A stretch of DNA of 64,000 nucleotides, taken from positions 1-64,000 of the forward strand of contig NW_025955062.1 in the NCBI RefSeq assembly GCF_022376445.1, given 5' to 3'. This stretch comes from Fomitopsis serialis (Eukaryota > Basidiomycota > Agaricomycetes > Polyporales > Fomitopsidaceae). The position numbers and the translations under genes are program-made. Shown here in pieces: positions 10,346-20,814 of this stretch. The first letter of the stretch is position 1. Every line of letters starts with the position of its first letter. A model generated the notes under the pieces. That model was not told the DNA's origin. It ran no database searches and saw only the letters and a program-made list of their open reading frames with translations.

Positions 10346-13300
10346 GTTACCATCGCAAGTAAGGGTTGGGGATAATCAGTACTTTGTAGAACAGCTAACA
10401 GTCTCGATCAGACGTTCAGGAGATGTCAGCGGAAATCGAAAAAGCCATACGAGAAACACCTCTAGGCGGCTGGGATGGTATGCGTGTATCAGATCTTCCC
10501 CTTTCCGTATGCTTATATCCAAATAATTTAGCAGGGCTTCGACATCAGTGATAGTCTTTGCTGAGTCACACACATGCAACTGCCAATATGCAAGGACGAC
10601 TTGTTGGCCACCGGGTGAGTACACCACTTATGTATCTCTTTGGTTCCTTCTCGGTCCCCCCTCGTATCCTGTGCTCGCCGACAAAGCTCGAATCGCGAGT
10701 CCATATCAACGAGCTGATGCTTGTATCTTCAGTGCCCTTATAATACCTTATGGCAGCTCGTCTCGGTAAGTCTCGCGTGTGCCGTCGTTGCGATCTCTGC
10801 GCTTGTTTCACCCTCACTCGTACCTCTCCGCATGTACGCAGTCGCCGGCATGTCGTCCGCGTACAAGAACCTGAACAGCCAGCTCGTCGAGCTCATTAAC
10901 CTCTCTGAGTCCCTGGACACCTTGCTCCGCTGACGGATGCTACCACCCAGCAACCTCGAACCCTGTGCGTTCATCTCGCGTGGCGCAACGATGACTGGAT
11001 CCAAAGCTCGAACGCGCTGTGCTGCAATACGAAGGCCATGAAGGACAACATCGGTACGCACATCGCTCAACTCAGTGTCTCATTGAGTGCTGAGATGGAC
11101 ATTCACTGCAGGCTGTGCAGTTCATTGCGCAGACATAGCGTACTGAGCATCCGTTGCCCTTTTCGTCACGCCACAGATGATACTAACACTATTTTGGCCA
11201 CTAGAGACTCCGCCGAAGCTGCCACATCCACGCAATCCGAGGCCGACCGGTCGTCCTGGACAGACGAGTCTTGTCGCATGTGTCACAACCCGTACAGCCG
11301 CCCGATGTCGCCGTTCCCGGCATTGCCTTATTCGCTCAGAGCTTGCTCTTCGACGCGCTCGACAAGCCGAACAACCCCTCAACATATTCCATTGTCTGTT
11401 CGTCGTTATCAATACCATCGCTCTCGAGGACGCCGGGTCCGTAAAGCGTTGGGTGGCAATTATGTGCTCATTCACTTCGATATCGACACTGACAGGCTCC
11501 TGTTCGAGACGATTGTGTATCGTGAAGTATGTTATCGGAATACATGTACGTAGTATAACCAATATGTCTCTGCAACGAGTTTTTGTATAGGCATGCGAAT
11601 GACTAACTGGGCTAATCAATGTAGGTGATTAGTAAGGTGGCTGGTACAGTGAGGGTACTATGCGCGGTACAGGAATGTCAGATCTACGAGAAGCACAGCG
11701 CGTCGCGGGGCCCGGGCGATGCATGCGCCTCTTGCGCGACGCATTTGGTCACGGGGTCGACTGACCCTGTACAAAAAAGACTAGACGTTATAGCGATGGC
11801 TGCGGTATGTGTTTTACGATCTCCGCCGACACTTGTCAACGCTATAACGTCTGATCAAGACTATGTAGCTAATACATAGGACTTGTTGTCGTTATTTTGA
11901 AGACCCGTGCACCGCACGCTGGGGACCTCGGGCGGCGAGTGGGGGAACAAAGGCCGGTGCGTGGGGATTGAGGAGCGCAACGCGCCGCACAGGGGCGGCG
12001 CCGGGTGGATATGCGGAGGAGGCGGGCGCAGAGTGCGCCGTGGCAGAGGCTGCGCCCAAAAAGGCAGCGAATGGGCGGGATGGGCTGGGCAGACAGGCGA
12101 TGAGGCATCCTGGGTCCCGATGCGGCGCGGCCGCCGCGGGGTGAGCGGCGGGCTGGAATGTTGGCATGCAGGAGACGTTGGCGGGCTGAAGATGCTGTTC
12201 AAGCTTGACGCCAATAAAAATAGAGGTCTGTGTTGTATGCGGTGCCACCCTTCTAAATCCTCTAGTGATCACAGCATTCAACTGAGGAATCGTTGGAATG
12301 CGAGGATGAAAGCACCAGTGGGAAAATCAACGCCCCCAAATCATGTAAGACCGCGGCTTGTCATACTATCCGCGGTCTGATGGCCGAGTGGGCGCCCAGC
12401 TCCTATTGGGCGAAAGGGTGCGCCCAATTCGCATCAAAGGCGAACATAAGCCCGATCTCATGAAGTCCGGTCCGCGACCGTTGCGACAGACCGCTCAGCG
12501 CTCAGCGCTCAGACCCGAGGTCCCTGAGGGGCGCTTCTTCGCTACGCGGCGCGGGCACCTACTGAAACGCGGCAATCCCGACTCGGACGCAGTGGGCAAT
12601 TCTTCGTGGGGCCACAGCGATCCAATGCATCGCCGATCATAGCACTGCCCGCCGGACAGCCCGTGACGCGAGGTAGGAGGAGGTAGGTAGCTAGACGGTC
12701 CCGACAGCCCCCAGAGAGGCTAGGCATTGGGCCAGCCACCGTCGGGCGGCCCGAAACTAATCGGAGCGCCCGAGGTTGTCCAGCCCGACACTCTCGGGTA
12801 ATTCGGCAATGCAGCAACCGCGCCCTCGCGCGGGCTCGGCGAATCCATCGCTGTCGGTCATGGATGGCAAATTGTGAGCTGGCGATGCAAAGCGGGCTCT
12901 TGGAAAGGGGCGGAGTCCCAGCGTTAGCACATGTCGGGCGATCCAATGGCGCTCGGGCCACTGGGGATCGGTTATTCAGTCGCTGCGGGCTCAATTGAAA
13001 CAGGGCCGGGCGTGCACCTCCGGCGTGGAAGCCCAAGTGCTTTACGGACGCAGCGGGCGGGAGGCTGAGGCAATCGCGGACATCGGACCCTTATCACGAT
13101 GCGAGCGCACGCAACCCGCCTCCCCTCGTCATTCCGGGCCCTCGCATGTGTTCCATGGTTGAAGAGACCGAGCCCAAACATGTCAATTATAGTTGACTGC
13201 CAATTCCATATGCCTATGTAGACCCTACGCCGGAGAGTGTGTACAGGCGGGGTTCGTCGGCCTCTGTACTCCTTCCGTGGGACAATACAACATGTTACGA

Positions 13301-14029
13301 CAATGAGCAGTGTTGGCGACGAACCAGACCGAGGTTTGAAGCCGACGTCAACCAGCAGAGCATGCGGATCGCCTAAGAATAAGGCAGGGCGAGGGCCCGA
13401 CGCCCTGCGCCTTTGGAGACATTTTCGGGAGGGAGTCTGGCACTCGAAATGCCGCCAAGAGGGGCGGCGCTACCTTGCTCGCGCAGGTGTTTGGAAGGGG
13501 ACATCGAAAAATACAATAACATTTGAAAGATCATGAGGCTTCTGAACGTAGACTACTGTACAAAGATCGACAACTTCTGCAAACCACGCGGCGTGCGCAA
13601 GGCACAAGTTTCGTACGTGTTCAACCAGTGGTGTACATACCACCTCTCATGTTTACGACAGACGGCACTTTCGCACATCATATACTCATCCAGCAATGCA
13701 CTTTCGCTGTTCGTTATCTATAACGAAGCAGAGGTCTGGCTTGTTGAGATAGAGATCCAGATGCGGGGCAGGGTGCATTATCATTGGCGATTGTTATATG
13801 TACGCGAATCAGTATGAAAAACAGAGCATTGTATGATAAGTACTAGCCATACTACGTACCGGTAGTACCACAAGGCAGCAGTGTACGAATGCGCTGTGCG
13901 GGGCGACGTCGCATCATGGGGGCCGTGAATAGCTCTGCGGGCGGATGCACTCTGTCGTCTTCGCGCGGACGGAAGGAAAAGCAGGAACAAACGCACTGTC
14001 TGCTGAGCCCGCCCCGATCCTGCGGTCAG
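10346..14029. other. Degraded coding-like DNA, no confident gene
   Basis: Coding-like plus-strand pieces occur without forming a gene. One (about 10,840-10,930) reads AGMSSAYKNLNSQLVELIN. Another (about 10,945-11,048) includes HLAWRNDDWIQSSNALCC and ends at a GGTACGCA donor. A third (about 11,206-11,400) includes DVAVPGIALFAQSLLFDALD. They lie in differing frames and none is recognised. The remainder to 14 kb shows only short, unsupported open frames. Confidence 0.4.
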
Positions 14030-14049
14030 ACATCCCGCACCGCGCATCA

Positions 14050-14330
14050 GTGTGGAGGAGCGCGGCGCATGGGCACAAGTAGCGAATGCACGACTTCGTC
14101 CGACTTGACGAGCAGGTCGTGGTCGTCTGCGAGGTGCGCGGCGGCCTCGAACCCCACGCGCATGAACACGTGGCGGAGCGGGTTGTGCGGCGTATCGAGC
14201 ACGATCATGTTGGTGCGCGGGGTGATGGTATGCTTGGCGGTACTATGTCAGTGGGACTGCGATGCAATACGGAGATATTGACAGTCGTACGTCAGCTCAT
14301 CCACAGGTCGGCTTGCAGAGTGTCCCGGGC
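14050..14330 (-). pseudogene. Class I aminotransferase (kynurenine aminotransferase-like) fragment
   Basis: On the minus strand, ITPRTNMIVLDTPHNP followed by HLADDHDLLVKSDEVVHSL matches the block around the conserved TPHNP and LLV.SDEVY motifs of kynurenine-oxoglutarate/glutamine transaminase-type class I aminotransferases. Upstream, PVDELT is joined to TAKHTITPRT through a plausible GTACGA..CATAG intron, so this derives from a spliced gene. After SDEV the match decays and stops. The PLP-binding lysine region and both termini are absent. The parent enzymes are PLP-dependent transaminases; this fragment should not be functional. Confidence 0.7.
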
Positions 14331-14339
14331 TGCGACGAT

Positions 14340-15200
14340 CGCGTCACCATTCGCACCATCAGCGCGAAGGAGCACTTTCACGCGGATCAACACTCACTTG
14401 AAGACGAACCGCAGCCCTTCCGTCAAACGGGCAGCGTACTTGATACGAGACAGGCGGCGCGTAGCCCTGTGTTGGCGGCGGCGGACATGCTGTTGGCGAG
14501 AGCTCGGCACGGACGGACCACCACCAGTGATCTTCTGCACTGGGCCGGGGCAGCGGTTGTGACAGAGCCGCGGGGAGGCGTGTTGGATGGGCAGGATGGC
14601 GGCGAAGAGTGACGGGCTCTACCGACTGCGACGTAGTAATGGTAGTCACACGACGTACTCCGAGACGCACGCGAACGGGCGCGAGTAGTTGCAAACAGGG
14701 CTGCGTAGGGAGTCGAGCTCCCGCACTTGCTCGACAAAGGCGAGTGCTGCTGGCAGCAGCGGCCTGACTGGCTCACAAGAGGGAGAGCAGCATTCGGCCC
14801 CGGGGGGAATGAAGTCCCGCGCTGCTTGTTTTCGAGCCAGCCCGAACGCGCTGGAGGCTGCTTGGAGGCTGCTCCCGGCGGCGCCGGCGCCGCTTGCCGC
14901 CCATTGCCCGCGCCGCAAAGTCGCACGCGACCAGGTGTTCATGCCCATGTGACATTGACAACATCGACAAACAAGTGGTAAGGCGCCCGGGACATTTCAG
15001 GCGAGAGAGCCTTGCTCTTGCGAGCAAGGGACATGTTGCTTTACGGCGGCTTAGATCAAGCTTAGATAGTTAATAAGGTCCAGTTGCTTCGTATAAGCCG
15101 GTCTGCTTAATAATCAAGCGCGCGCGATCTATAAGCCATACCTCCCGGCACCCGCTGTGGGCCGTTTACTCATCGGCCGTGTCTGCGAGGAGGGCAGTTC
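14340..15200. other. No recognisable gene
   Basis: A minus-strand piece ending in RIKYAARLTEGLRFVFK at a GTGAGT donor (about 14,400-14,460) looks exon-like but is unidentified, and may be part of the neighbouring aminotransferase relic. Nothing else is supportable. Confidence 0.35.
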
Positions 15201-15224
15201 GGCGTGTGCTGCACGCGCCCCGGC

Positions 15225-15760
15225 CATGCCAACAGTCCCCAGTCATGCACCCGCCTTTCGTTCGTCGGCCGTGCTTGCGTGCTGGGCATTCGCCCTGCAC
15301 GTTCGCGATTGTCGTGCGTGTTGTGCTGGTACGCGCCCTGTGGCTTCCACCCTCGCCCACCTTCTCGCTCACTCACTCGTGCGCGTCGTACTGCACGACA
15401 CCGCACCCTGTGCTGGCCGTCCCGCCAGCTTACCTTGCCACCAGCTCGCCCGTTCGCCCACCCGACCCTTCGCCCTCTCGCCCGTTCGCCCTCTCGCCCA
15501 TTCGCCAGCTCGCCCTCCCGCTTACCCACCCGTCCGTTCGCCCTCCCGCTCACCCTCCCATTTTCCCGCTTGCGCGCGGGCCTGCGTGTGCGTTCGCTGG
15601 CCATGTCTGCATGGTGGGCATTCGCCCAGCGCGCTCGCGGTCGGCCTGTGTTGTCGCCTGCTGTCTCGCCCGCCTGCCTCTGCCTATTGCTCGCTTGCTC
15701 GTCAGCTCATCCGGCACCCGTGCTTTCATTTTGTCTCGACGCCGGCTGACGTTCGTGTCG
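15225..15760. repeat. Strand-skewed repeat island (C/T-rich on +) with GGGC..GCCC hairpin units
   Basis: The minus strand carries GGGCGAATGCCCAGCACG followed by CAAGCACGGCCGACGAACG (near 15,250-15,300) and a second related unit near 15,600-15,630. The same unit occurs on the plus strand at 33.6-34.6 kb. Between the units are CTCGCCC- and TTCGCCC-type repeats. Three overlapping frames longer than 180 codons are composition artefacts. Confidence 0.65.
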
Positions 15761-17195
15761 AACAGGCATTTTCGACCCATCAAATGTCTCACCAGAGTGG
15801 CCGACATGATATATCGCGAGCACATGTTAGTATGCATCAGTGTCCGACCGCACTGATCTTGCTTACCGTGAGTGTTTCGTGCTCTCCTCCGCCTTGACAA
15901 GCATCTGACGCAGTCTGGAGCTATTCGTGCCCAGACGCCAGATCGGTAATTTGCTGGCCGCGTGGCCTCGCATTCGCAGCCTCGCCTTCCCGTATGCAGA
16001 TCAGAGTCCCCCTGCGAATCAACATGAGACCATTGTCAGCGAGCGGGATGCGTACGAAGTCAGCATACAACGTACGTGCCTTGTCGCTATTCCTCTGCCA
16101 CTCACGTCCACCAGTTCTACGCCCCCCTGTGCTTGACATCATTGCGGCTCCCCACTGCGCATCCCAGAGCTTGTCTTCCGTGTGACGATCAGCGGCGCGG
16201 GTGAGCAGTCTATCTGTCGTGATTGACTGCCCAGATTTTTGACTTGCGGGGTGAAGTCGCAAGAGTTGCTACACACGATCATCAGCTTCGAGCCCACAAA
16301 GTCCATGACAGCTTACTAGGGTAGCCTCACCGACTCCTCGATCACCTTGACCAGCCCCAAATCCGGCTGCGTGCGCCAAATACCGGCGAGGGTACGTGGA
16401 GCGAGACCATCGCTGGAGGAGGCGCGGGGGAGGTGTGTGCTGACAGTGCGTCCCGGAACATACCGAGCAGCCTTCGAGAGCGCGAGAGTTGCAGAGAATG
16501 AAGCCATTCCGGGCAGCGAGGACGGCGTGGACACGACGATTGAGACGACGTGGCGGCCACGATGTCATCAGCGCAGAACGGCAGACGTAGAGGAGAAGCA
16601 GGGCGGGAAGATCCTGCGCTTGTGCTCGTCGCGTGCACACGTCGGAGAGGTCTCCGTCGGGCACATTCTTGTCGTTCCTTGGCTTACTGGGGTCGTCTGC
16701 GGGTTGGATTGAGAGAGTGCAGGCATGCTCACCTGGACTACTAGCCTCGCCGGCCAAAGCCTCCTTCCCTCCTAGGTCGCCTATCCTGCACGAGACTCCA
16801 GCAATGCCCTTGATCACGCATCGCTCGAGCTCGTTACCGCCGTGGGCCGTGTGTTTCACGGCAGGCCAGTGTGCACGCTATATCCCATGTGGACGGTCCA
16901 CTTGAGTGTCCTGAAGATCGGGTGGGGGCAGGCGAGGAGGCTGAAGCCGGACGCGAAGGGAACAGTTGAGAGCTCGTTGAGAGCGTCGCAGAGCGACTCG
17001 GACTTATTTGGCGACTCATGGTGCACGTGATGTATCGTGCCCCAGGCGCTTAGCACTTGCGAGCCGCCACCGTCAACGTTTCAACTTTCAGTAAACACCG
17101 CACTGTACCGTCGAGACAGACCCAAAATGCGGCGAAAAGCGAAGCAGGCATGGGGCTAGGGGAAGCAGGCTACTACAGGGACAGACTATTGTACA
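15761..17195. other. No confident gene; scattered exon-like pieces
   Basis: Minus-strand pieces read as ADFVRIPLADNGLMLIRRG (about 16,000-16,075) and AGIWRTQPDLGLVKVIEESV (about 16,325-16,400). Both look like decayed exons but neither is assigned. No complete frame or domain is visible. Confidence 0.35.
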
Positions 17196-17199
17196 GGCG

Positions 17200-18075
17200 A
17201 GTACGATGCCCGCCCACTTGCGCTGCAAGTTTGCACCCGCTCGTCTGCCCACCCTTCTGCCTACTTGCTCGTGCGCTCACCCACCTACTCGCGCACATGC
17301 CTAAGATCTGTTTACTTCCCCTCCTGCTGACTCGCTCGCCTGCACACTCTCACCATCTCGCTAGCTCGCCACCCAGTTGCCCTCGCATTCTTGCTGGTTC
17401 GCCCGCCCTTTCGCCCTTGTTCGTTTTTGCTTGTTCACCCTTACCCTCTGGTCAGCTTCGAGTTTGCTCACGCGCCCGCCCGCTTACTCGCCCGCCCGCT
17501 CGCGCGCTCTCGTCTGGACAGGCTCGACTTGTCATTAGCTCTCCCACCCTTCCCGTGTCCCTCTTTCTCCTTACTCATGTACCTTCTTCACGCCCTCCTT
17601 TGCCTGCTCTGCCACGCCCTTCACCCCTTCTGCTCGCCTCCGCCGCGCCTCCTCTCCCCATCATCCCGCTCCATGACCGCTCGCTCAGCGTCCCCTTTTG
17701 GCCTGCGATTCTCGCCCCCGAGCACCTGCGGCTCCATGCCCATCGTGAACGCGGCTACCCGTCCCGCTTCTCCACGCCTGTCCCTGCCGCGCACCAGCTG
17801 CCCAACTGCCCGCTCCCTCGCCGTTCTTCCGCAGGTACCTGAGCTCATCCAGAACCCCGCGGCGAGCGCAGCCCCCCGCCCGAGTCCCGCATCCCCAAAC
17901 ACGGCCGCGCACCTCCGAATTCCCACAGGAGCGCGATCACCGCCTCGAGCATCGCCCGCAGCGCCTGCCTGCTCATTTCCGCCTTCCTGTTCGCTCGCCC
18001 CACCTCTCTTACACTCGCTCACTGGTCCACCCACGTGCTCGGTCGCCTGCCCACCCGCCAAGGCTTTATGTCTTG
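17200..18075. repeat. Strand-skewed degenerate repeat island (C/T-rich on +)
   Basis: About 0.9 kb of CTCGCCCGC-, CTCACCC- and CTTGCTCG-type imperfect units, almost free of purine runs on the plus strand. Long overlapping frames (261 and 332 codons) in different phases show that openness is compositional. Confidence 0.6.
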
Positions 18076-19050
18076 ATTACTCGCGAATGGGACTGCCCTT
18101 GACCACGAACACTTCTAGGCCGGCGAAGTTGCTCGCAGGGTTCCTGGCGTGTTCGGAGCACGACACGAGCAAATACTGGTTGATGCCCATTCTTGCGGAC
18201 GGGCCACCCGAGACGTGGCGCGCGGACGACGCGGAGCAGCACGCTGCAGCACCTCCGACAGGCGTGTACCCATATCGTGCCGCAAGCGCACGCAGATGTT
18301 TGGCGCGGGAGCGAGGATTCGGATACGAGGCTATAGACGTCGTGTCTGGAGGAGGTGCAGAGAGAGACACCGTGGGCACAAGAGACTAGAGCAGGATAAG
18401 CCGGATGCAGAAGTAGAGGTAGTACGGGCATGGAACACGCGAAGAAGCTGTTTAGGATCGCTTTGATTCTGGTAATTACTTGTGTTAATGCTCATATGGC
18501 TTTGCGCGGCTTGATGGGCTTAGCTGCATGTCAGCGATCTCAGTGGCTGTCGAAAGCTACGTACCCAAAGACACGTAAGTCAGCTAAGACGGGCGCAAAG
18601 CCACGGAAAGCCACCTAAGGCTGCTGAAGTAACATGCAGTTGTGCTGGTTCGGAGGAAGAGGCGACCAGCATGCTCCCGACGTCGGCCGTTGAAGCGTCA
18701 TTGAATTGGCTGACATTGGCGTTGTAACAGCCATCGCGGTAGCCGACGTCGGTTGCTCTGGAGCCATTGGGCAAACCGACGCCTAATGTCTGCATTGCTT
18801 TGAACCGCCCATGTTATGGCGTACCGTTTGATGCATGCAAAATTCAATATTCCCTACATGAATCGGAAACACCTACATATGTTCGGCGCTCACTACATAC
18901 ACTTTCGTACCACTACATAAGTACATTCTCACTGCCTACACTACATACATTTCGGCACCGACCGCACACCCCCTACATTTTCTGCGACCGACCACCGCGT
19001 ACCCCTACATATATGTATTGCCGTCATTACGTAATCCGTTCTCGTCCGTC
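18076..19050. other. No confident gene
   Basis: A minus-strand stretch near 18,070-18,200 includes GINQYLLVSCSEHARNPASN and looks like part of a decayed exon, but I cannot name it. At about 18,680-18,780 occurs an AGCCGACGTCGG / CATTGG motif pair that recurs at 29.7, 30.2 and 32.8 kb. Confidence 0.35.
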
Positions 19051-19056
19051 CGTTCT

Positions 19057-19353
19057 ATGGACTCGAATAAGGCGTGGTGCAGAGACTTTGCTTCGTCGAG
19101 CGGAAGGCCGGACCCACTGCTCATCTCGGACGACGCGCTCATTGCGAGCATCAACCCGCTCGACCCGCTCGACGTCGAGCGCCCCGAGCCCCCGTCGACG
19201 GTGCTCCGGGCGCTAGCGCCCAGCGCGCTGCTCTCGACCGCCATCACCTCCTCGTCTCTGACCACTCGGGCAGCCACCACGACCGCCCGACCCATTGGCA
19301 AGACACTCGCACTGTCCCAACGGACAGGCGAGCTTAAGTTCACGACGATCTAG
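19057..19353 (+). CDS. Short hypothetical ORF with G/C-ending codons
   Basis: From ATG 19,057 to TAG 19,351-19,353 the frame encodes about 98 residues and nearly all codons end in G or C, unlike the flanks. The product is Ser/Thr/Leu/Pro-rich (pieces such as LLISDDALIASINPLDPLD). No signal peptide, membrane segment or known domain is seen. It may be one exon of a longer gene or a relic. Confidence 0.3.
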   Translation: MDSNKAWCRDFASSSGRPDPLLISDDALIASINPLDPLDVERPEPPSTVLRALAPSALLSTAITSSSLTTRAATTTARPIGKTLALSQRTGELKFTTI

Positions 19354-19772
19354 CTGAGCTGTTGCCAGTTCAGCTAGGAGCGCCCGACAACTCTGCGCGT
19401 GGTACAAGACCGCCGCCTCCTTCCTCTCCTAGGCCTCGAAATCCACCCGGGAGTTCTCCACCCGACCCTCGCACCTCTCCTCTCGAATTTGGCGACCTTT
19501 ACTCGACCACCTGCGGCTCTGGCGACACGCAACAAAGCCGCGCGGCCTAGGACTCGCACGATGCGCGTGCAAGTCCAGCGCCGAGCAACAAGGCCGCGCA
19601 GACCACCGAGAATGCGGCGCAAGTGACGCAGAAGGAGGAAGAGGAGAAGGAGAGGAAGTGAGAGCAGTGGGAAGGGCGCGGGGCGAGCAGAGAAAACGAG
19701 CACGAAGGCTCGCAAACCACAGGTATGCCCTCACTGGCCGTCTCCGCCTCGCCTTCTCGACTCCCAGTGTCC

Positions 19773-20295
19773 GCGCCAGTAGGCGTATCGACGATCGCGA
19801 AGCTCGTCGTGCGTCCTGCTGGCCACGAAGACGGCACTTTTGCCTTCCGGGACGACTTACGGTCGTACTCGTTGATACACACACGGTAGCACGGCGGACG
19901 CGCGAAGCTGCACGTCTGACGTGCCCGTAAGTTCCTTGCTACTGCCCGCGCCAGCAGGTGTACCAACGAGCTCATAAATACCCGTGGTACGCTCTGCTGG
20001 CCACAAGTTTGGCGTTTCCGCCTTCCGAGACGACTCCTACATCGTACCCACTACCTTGCACGGCAGCGCGTCGGACGCGCAAAGCTGCACGTCTGACGTG
20101 CCTGTTCCATGGCCATTGCCTGCGCCAGCAGGCGTAACGACGAACAAGAATTCTGTCGCGCGCTCTGCTGGCCACGAATACGATGTTCCCGTCTTCCGGG
20201 ACGACCTCACTGTCGTACCCGACGCCCCGCAGGGCAACACGTCGGACGTGCCCCGTCATTCTACGAACCGCCGCACAGTGGGTACATCGACCCTA
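19773..20295. repeat. Three tandem copies of a 174-175 bp repeat
   Basis: GCGCCAG(T/C)AGG begins copies at 19,773, 19,948 and 20,122, a spacing of 175 and 174 bp. Each copy then has TCTGCTGGCCACGAA, a CTTCCG(G/A)GACGAC block and, in the first two, a GCACGTCTGACGTGCC end. Copies 2 and 3 lie in a single open frame (19,984-20,808), in which the unit encodes RSAGHE..FRDD; copy 1 has a stop and a frame change. It could be part of a repeat-protein gene or a minisatellite. Confidence 0.75.
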
Positions 20296-20808
20296 CTACT
20301 CGATGTACATACTGTCGACGAGAACGACGCTGCGCCCGGTGTACTTGCAAACGTACCCGGCGCACTCGTCAACCGCTCATGCGCGTGTGACGGCACCGGG
20401 GTACACTCCACCATGGTGGACCCGGCTTTCACGTCAACGGCTGCAGTACTTGCCTTGGAAGGCAACACAACAAACAGTGAGTTCGTTATGTGCTTTCCCG
20501 GCGTCGACGAGATACTGGGCCCATGCAGCAGCACGCCTATCGTGCTTGCTGCACCGAACTCGCGAGGCAGCGCGTCTGGGCGGCCTCCCAGCTCCACCTG
20601 GCGTCTCCCTGTATACCTATACCGCCGCACACGGCGGATACGTCGAGCTCGTCGCTCGATGCATTCCCTGTTGCTTTCCCTGGGGGCATGCACAATGCGC
20701 GTTTGTCCGTGCTCGGATCCTGCCCACTCCTGTCTCGACTTCTCCGACTCTGCCGCCCACACCGGCACATGGAACAATGAGCACCGAGCTCGCTGCGCCC
20801 GGTGTTAG
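19984..20808 (+). CDS. Possible repeat-containing hypothetical ORF
   Basis: An open frame of about 274 codons covers two of the three 174-bp repeats and a non-repeated tail. The 174-bp period equals 58 codons, so the repeats keep frame. The first codon is GTG, no ATG is nearby, and no splice structure or family was recognised. The tail contains EFVMCFPGVDEILG. It could be the remains of a repeat protein; its coding status is doubtful. Confidence 0.25.
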   Translation: MVRSAGHKFGVSAFRDDSYIVPTTLHGSASDAQSCTSDVPVPWPLPAPAGVTTNKNSVARSAGHEYDVPVFRDDLTVVPDAPQGNTSDVPRHSTNRRTVGTSTLLLDVHTVDENDAAPGVLANVPGALVNRSCACDGTGVHSTMVDPAFTSTAAVLALEGNTTNSEFVMCFPGVDEILGPCSSTPIVLAAPNSRGSASGRPPSSTWRLPVYLYRRTRRIRRARRSMHSLLLSLGACTMRVCPCSDPAHSCLDFSDSAAHTGTWNNEHRARCARC

Positions 20809-20814
20809 CGACCT

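Noticed and set aside
17057..18389. 261- and 332-codon plus-strand frames
   Set aside because: Same cause: C/T-rich repeat island with several phases open at once.
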